Part shown: positions 61,806-64,000 of the stretch, piece after piece
Position numbering within the stretch: the stretch's first letter is position 1
How the letters are laid out: each line of letters opens with the position of its first letter
From: DASUPK01 sp963728875
GTDB taxonomy: Bacteria > Actinomycetota > Thermoleophilia > Solirubrobacterales > 70-9
NCBI GenBank assembly: GCA_963728875.1
Contig: CAVSLJ010000002.1
Span: 124,001 to 188,000, forward strand
DNA length: 64,000 nt
Reading direction: 5' to 3'
Notes under the pieces: generated by a model
What the model was told of the DNA's origin: nothing
The model's input: the letters and a program-made list of their open reading frames with translations, nothing else
Database searches by the model: none
Translations under genes and position numbers: made by a program

Positions 61806-63701
61806 ATGTACCTCCTGCAGCGACCCGAGGACATCCCGCCGCGCCTGAGCAACCGCCTCAACGTCCGCATCGCCATCCTGGCGACCCTGGTGATCGCGGC
61901 CGTCGCCACGGTCCTGCTGCGCCTCTGGTCCGTCCAGGTCCTCGATGGCCAGCACTACCGGGCTCTCGCACAGGACCACGGCGTGCTCAACGTCCGCGTG
62001 CATCCGCCGCGGGGAGAGATCCTCGACCGCAACGGCAAAGTCCTGGTCGACAACCGAACGGTGATGAGCCTCGAGATGCGCCCCTCGGACCTGCCCAGCG
62101 ACCCCGCCGATCGCAGGCGCGAGCTCAACAAGCTCGGAGACCTGCTGGGCCTCTCCCAGGGCGAGATCCGCCGCAGGGTCCGAGCGACGCCGCAGTACGC
62201 CGGCTATCCGGTCGTCCTCAAGCAGGGCCTCGACCGGCGGCTGCTCTTCTATCTGCTCGAGAACAAGGAGAGCTTCCCCGGTGTAAGCGTCGAGCGGACC
62301 TACGTCCGCAAGTATCCGGATGGCACGCTCGCGGCTCACGTCCTCGGCCTGGTCGGCCAGATCAGCCCGCGCCAGCTGAAGCGAGCGAGATACCGCGGCC
62401 TCCAGCCCGGCGACATCATCGGGCAGGCCGGTGTCGAGTACACGTACGACAGGTTCCTGCGAGGCACCGCCGGCAGCCAGCGGATTCAGGTCGACGCACT
62501 TGGTCGCCCCCGCGGGATGCTCGGTAACCGCCCCGCTCGGGCCGGCGACACCCTGCGCCTGACCCTGGACTCGGGGCTGCAGGAGGTCGGCGAATCCGCG
62601 CTTCGGGCGAAGGGCCTGCCCGGCGCCTTCGTCGCGATGGACGTTCGCTCCGGCGCGGTCCTCGCGATGGGCTCCTACCCGACCTATGACCCCTCCTTCT
62701 ACACACGCCCGCACACGAAGGCGCAGTACGACGCCTTCGGCAACCGCCCGGGCGATCCGCTCGTCGACCGGGCCGACCAGGGCGGCTATCCGACGGGATC
62801 GGCGTTCAAGCCGATCACGGCAACCGCAGCGCTCGAGGACGGCCTGATCACCCCGAGCACGATCTTCGACGACACGGGGTCGCTTGACGTCGGCGGCCTC
62901 GTCGTCCACAACGCGGGCGGCGCCGCGAACGGGCCGATCGACATGAGCACGGCGCTGCAGGTCTCCTCCGACGTCTACTTCTTCAACCTCGGTCTGCACG
63001 CCTCCGCGAGTGGGAACGGCGGGCAGATCCAGGACTGGGCCTTCAGGTTCGGCCTCGGCCGGAATCCCAACATCGACATCCCGAACGCGAGCGCGGGACT
63101 GATCCCGACGCCCGCTTGGCGCAACCGCGTCTATCGCAGCCACGAGAACCCCTACATCGACCGGCCCTGGAATCAGGGGGACAACGTCAACCTGGCGGTC
63201 GGCCAGGGGGACGTGATGGTCACGCCGCTGCAGCTGGCCCGCGCGTACGCGGCGCTCGCCAACGGCGGCACCCTCGTCAGGCCTCACCTCGGGGGGAGGA
63301 TCGTCGACCTCAACGGCGACACCGTCGAGCGGATCAAGCCCCCGCCCAAGCGGCACCTCCGCATTTCCGAGGAGACGCGCAACGTGATCCTGGGCGGCCT
63401 GGAGCGCGCCGCGATGGAGCCGGGCGGCACCTCCTACTCGGTGATGGGCGGGTTCCCGTTCCCGGTCGCCGGCAAGACCGGAACGGCGGAGCGGGGGGCG
63501 GGACAGGAGGACCAGTCCTGGTACAGCGTGATCGCGCCGTACGACAACCCCCGGATCGTGGTGGCCGTGACGGTCGAGCACGGGGGCTTCGGTGTCGAGT
63601 CCGCGGCGCCGATCGCCCGCTCGATCCTGGAGCGCTTCTTCCACCTGAACGCCGGCGGTGCAAGCGGCAGCGCCGCCGCCTCGTCCGGAGGAGTCGAGTG
63701 A
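61806..63701 (+). CDS. mrdA: Penicillin-binding protein 2 (elongasome transpeptidase)
   Basis: 631 residues. Single N-terminal helix (IAILATLVIAAVATVLLRLW), dimerisation domain with PRGEILDRNGKVLVDN, and transpeptidase domain with S332-x-x-K335 (TGSAFKPI), SSD triad (QVSSDVYFF) and K557-T-G (AGKTGTAE). Crosslinks peptidoglycan during elongation with RodA. The C-terminus is Gly/Ser/Ala-rich. ATG 61806; the stop overlaps the rodA ATG (TGATG). Confidence 0.95.
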   Translation: MYLLQRPEDIPPRLSNRLNVRIAILATLVIAAVATVLLRLWSVQVLDGQHYRALAQDHGVLNVRVHPPRGEILDRNGKVLVDNRTVMSLEMRPSDLPSDPADRRRELNKLGDLLGLSQGEIRRRVRATPQYAGYPVVLKQGLDRRLLFYLLENKESFPGVSVERTYVRKYPDGTLAAHVLGLVGQISPRQLKRARYRGLQPGDIIGQAGVEYTYDRFLRGTAGSQRIQVDALGRPRGMLGNRPARAGDTLRLTLDSGLQEVGESALRAKGLPGAFVAMDVRSGAVLAMGSYPTYDPSFYTRPHTKAQYDAFGNRPGDPLVDRADQGGYPTGSAFKPITATAALEDGLITPSTIFDDTGSLDVGGLVVHNAGGAANGPIDMSTALQVSSDVYFFNLGLHASASGNGGQIQDWAFRFGLGRNPNIDIPNASAGLIPTPAWRNRVYRSHENPYIDRPWNQGDNVNLAVGQGDVMVTPLQLARAYAALANGGTLVRPHLGGRIVDLNGDTVERIKPPPKRHLRISEETRNVILGGLERAAMEPGGTSYSVMGGFPFPVAGKTGTAERGAGQEDQSWYSVIAPYDNPRIVVAVTVEHGGFGVESAAPIARSILERFFHLNAGGASGSAAASSGGVE

Positions 63702-64000
63702 TGGAAGCCGCCAAGCCTTCGCTCACGATCGCGCCCCGCCGCTCTCTCGCCGACCGGCTGAGCCAGACCGGGGTGGACGGGGTCATGCTCGGCGCGGCGG
63801 TCGGCCTGATCGCGTTCAGCATCTTCACCCTCGCAACCTCCACCCGGGGCGAGATCGCCGGGCGGCCACTCTTCTTCGTCGAGCGTCAGGCGCTCTATGC
63901 GGTCCTCGGAGTCGCGCTGATGGTCGTCCTCAGCCGGATCGACTACACGCGCCTCCGCGACCTGCGCGTGACGATCTACGCGGCGATGGTCGGCTCGATC
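63701..64000 (+). CDS. rodA: RodA/FtsW/SpoVE family glycosyltransferase, 5' part
   Basis: First 100 residues only; the gene runs off the right edge. MEAAKPSLTIAPRRSLADRL is cytoplasmic, followed by two helices (GVMLGAAVGLIAFSIFTL and ALYAVLGVALMVVLSRIDY), the usual start of SEDS proteins. Its ATG overlaps the mrdA stop by one base, with GGAGGAG upstream. RodA polymerises lipid II together with PBP2. Confidence 0.9.
   Translation, partial: MEAAKPSLTIAPRRSLADRLSQTGVDGVMLGAAVGLIAFSIFTLATSTRGEIAGRPLFFVERQALYAVLGVALMVVLSRIDYTRLRDLRVTIYAAMVGSI

Noticed and set aside
61776..63644. 622-codon minus-strand frame opposite mrdA
   Set aside because: Composition-driven antisense frame (Ala/Arg/Val/Asp-rich, no motif); the plus strand encodes an intact PBP2.

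Overview
The window is GC-rich bacterial DNA (my impression is close to 70% GC) with tightly packed genes, many GTG/TTG starts and 1- or 4-base stop/start overlaps. An LAxTG-type sortase substrate, two ECF41-like sigma factors, MMPL and DHA2 transporters, AbiEi/DUF559 proteins and the order valS-folC-ndk-maf-mreB-mrdA-rodA point to Actinomycetota, most likely class Thermoleophilia (Solirubrobacterales-like). This assignment is an inference from gene content; no rRNA is present.

Layout. 1-9.6 kb: housekeeping and redox genes (class IV aminotransferase fragment, LAFTG surface protein, thiolase, DHFR-like reductase, CoA pyrophosphatase, SDR, OsmC, cobalamin adenosyltransferase, DUF1015). 9.7-16.9 kb: an HTH/LAGLIDADG-like protein whose stop codon lies inside tRNA-Pro, an operon of lipid hydroxylase, acetolactate decarboxylase and epimerase, a secreted beta-helix protein, tRNA-Arg, a secreted lipase-like hydrolase and tRNA-His. 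16.9-27.6 kb: a genomic island. 27.8-41.7 kb: acyltransferase, acyl-CoA ligase, glnK-amt, PASTA kinase, CorA, CtaG and trigger factor. 42-50.7 kb: clpP and clpX, separated by about 6.4 kb of accessory genes (M23 peptidase, Tat-exported GMC dehydrogenase pair, ECF41 sigma with its epimerase partner). 50.7-64 kb: a second MMPL transporter, RodZ-like protein, GroES, valS, folC, a palindrome-bracketed AbiEi/DUF559 gene, ndk, maf, mreB, mrdA and the start of rodA.

The most striking hidden structure is the island at about 16,905-27,589. A 45-bp exact copy of the 3' part of tRNA-His lies at 27,545-27,589, followed by what looks like the displaced tRNA terminator. The 10.7 kb between the copies carries an ECF41-like sigma factor lacking its SnoaL domain with an MFS exporter, two histidine kinases (one with four tandem GAF domains), two response regulators and an MMPL transporter. 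No integrase is visible.

Other unusual signals are: a ~72-bp dispersed repeat (three copies in 4.5 kb) that supplies the start codon of two different genes; a ~40-bp palindrome on each side of the AbiEi/DUF559 gene; an ECF41-type promoter (TGTCACT-N16-CGTC) upstream of the epimerase-sigma operon; and four genes (clpX, folC, maf and a small membrane protein) whose conserved or plausible N-termini start at CTG, ATA or ATC, three of them at tight stop/start junctions. mreC and mreD are absent between mreB and mrdA.
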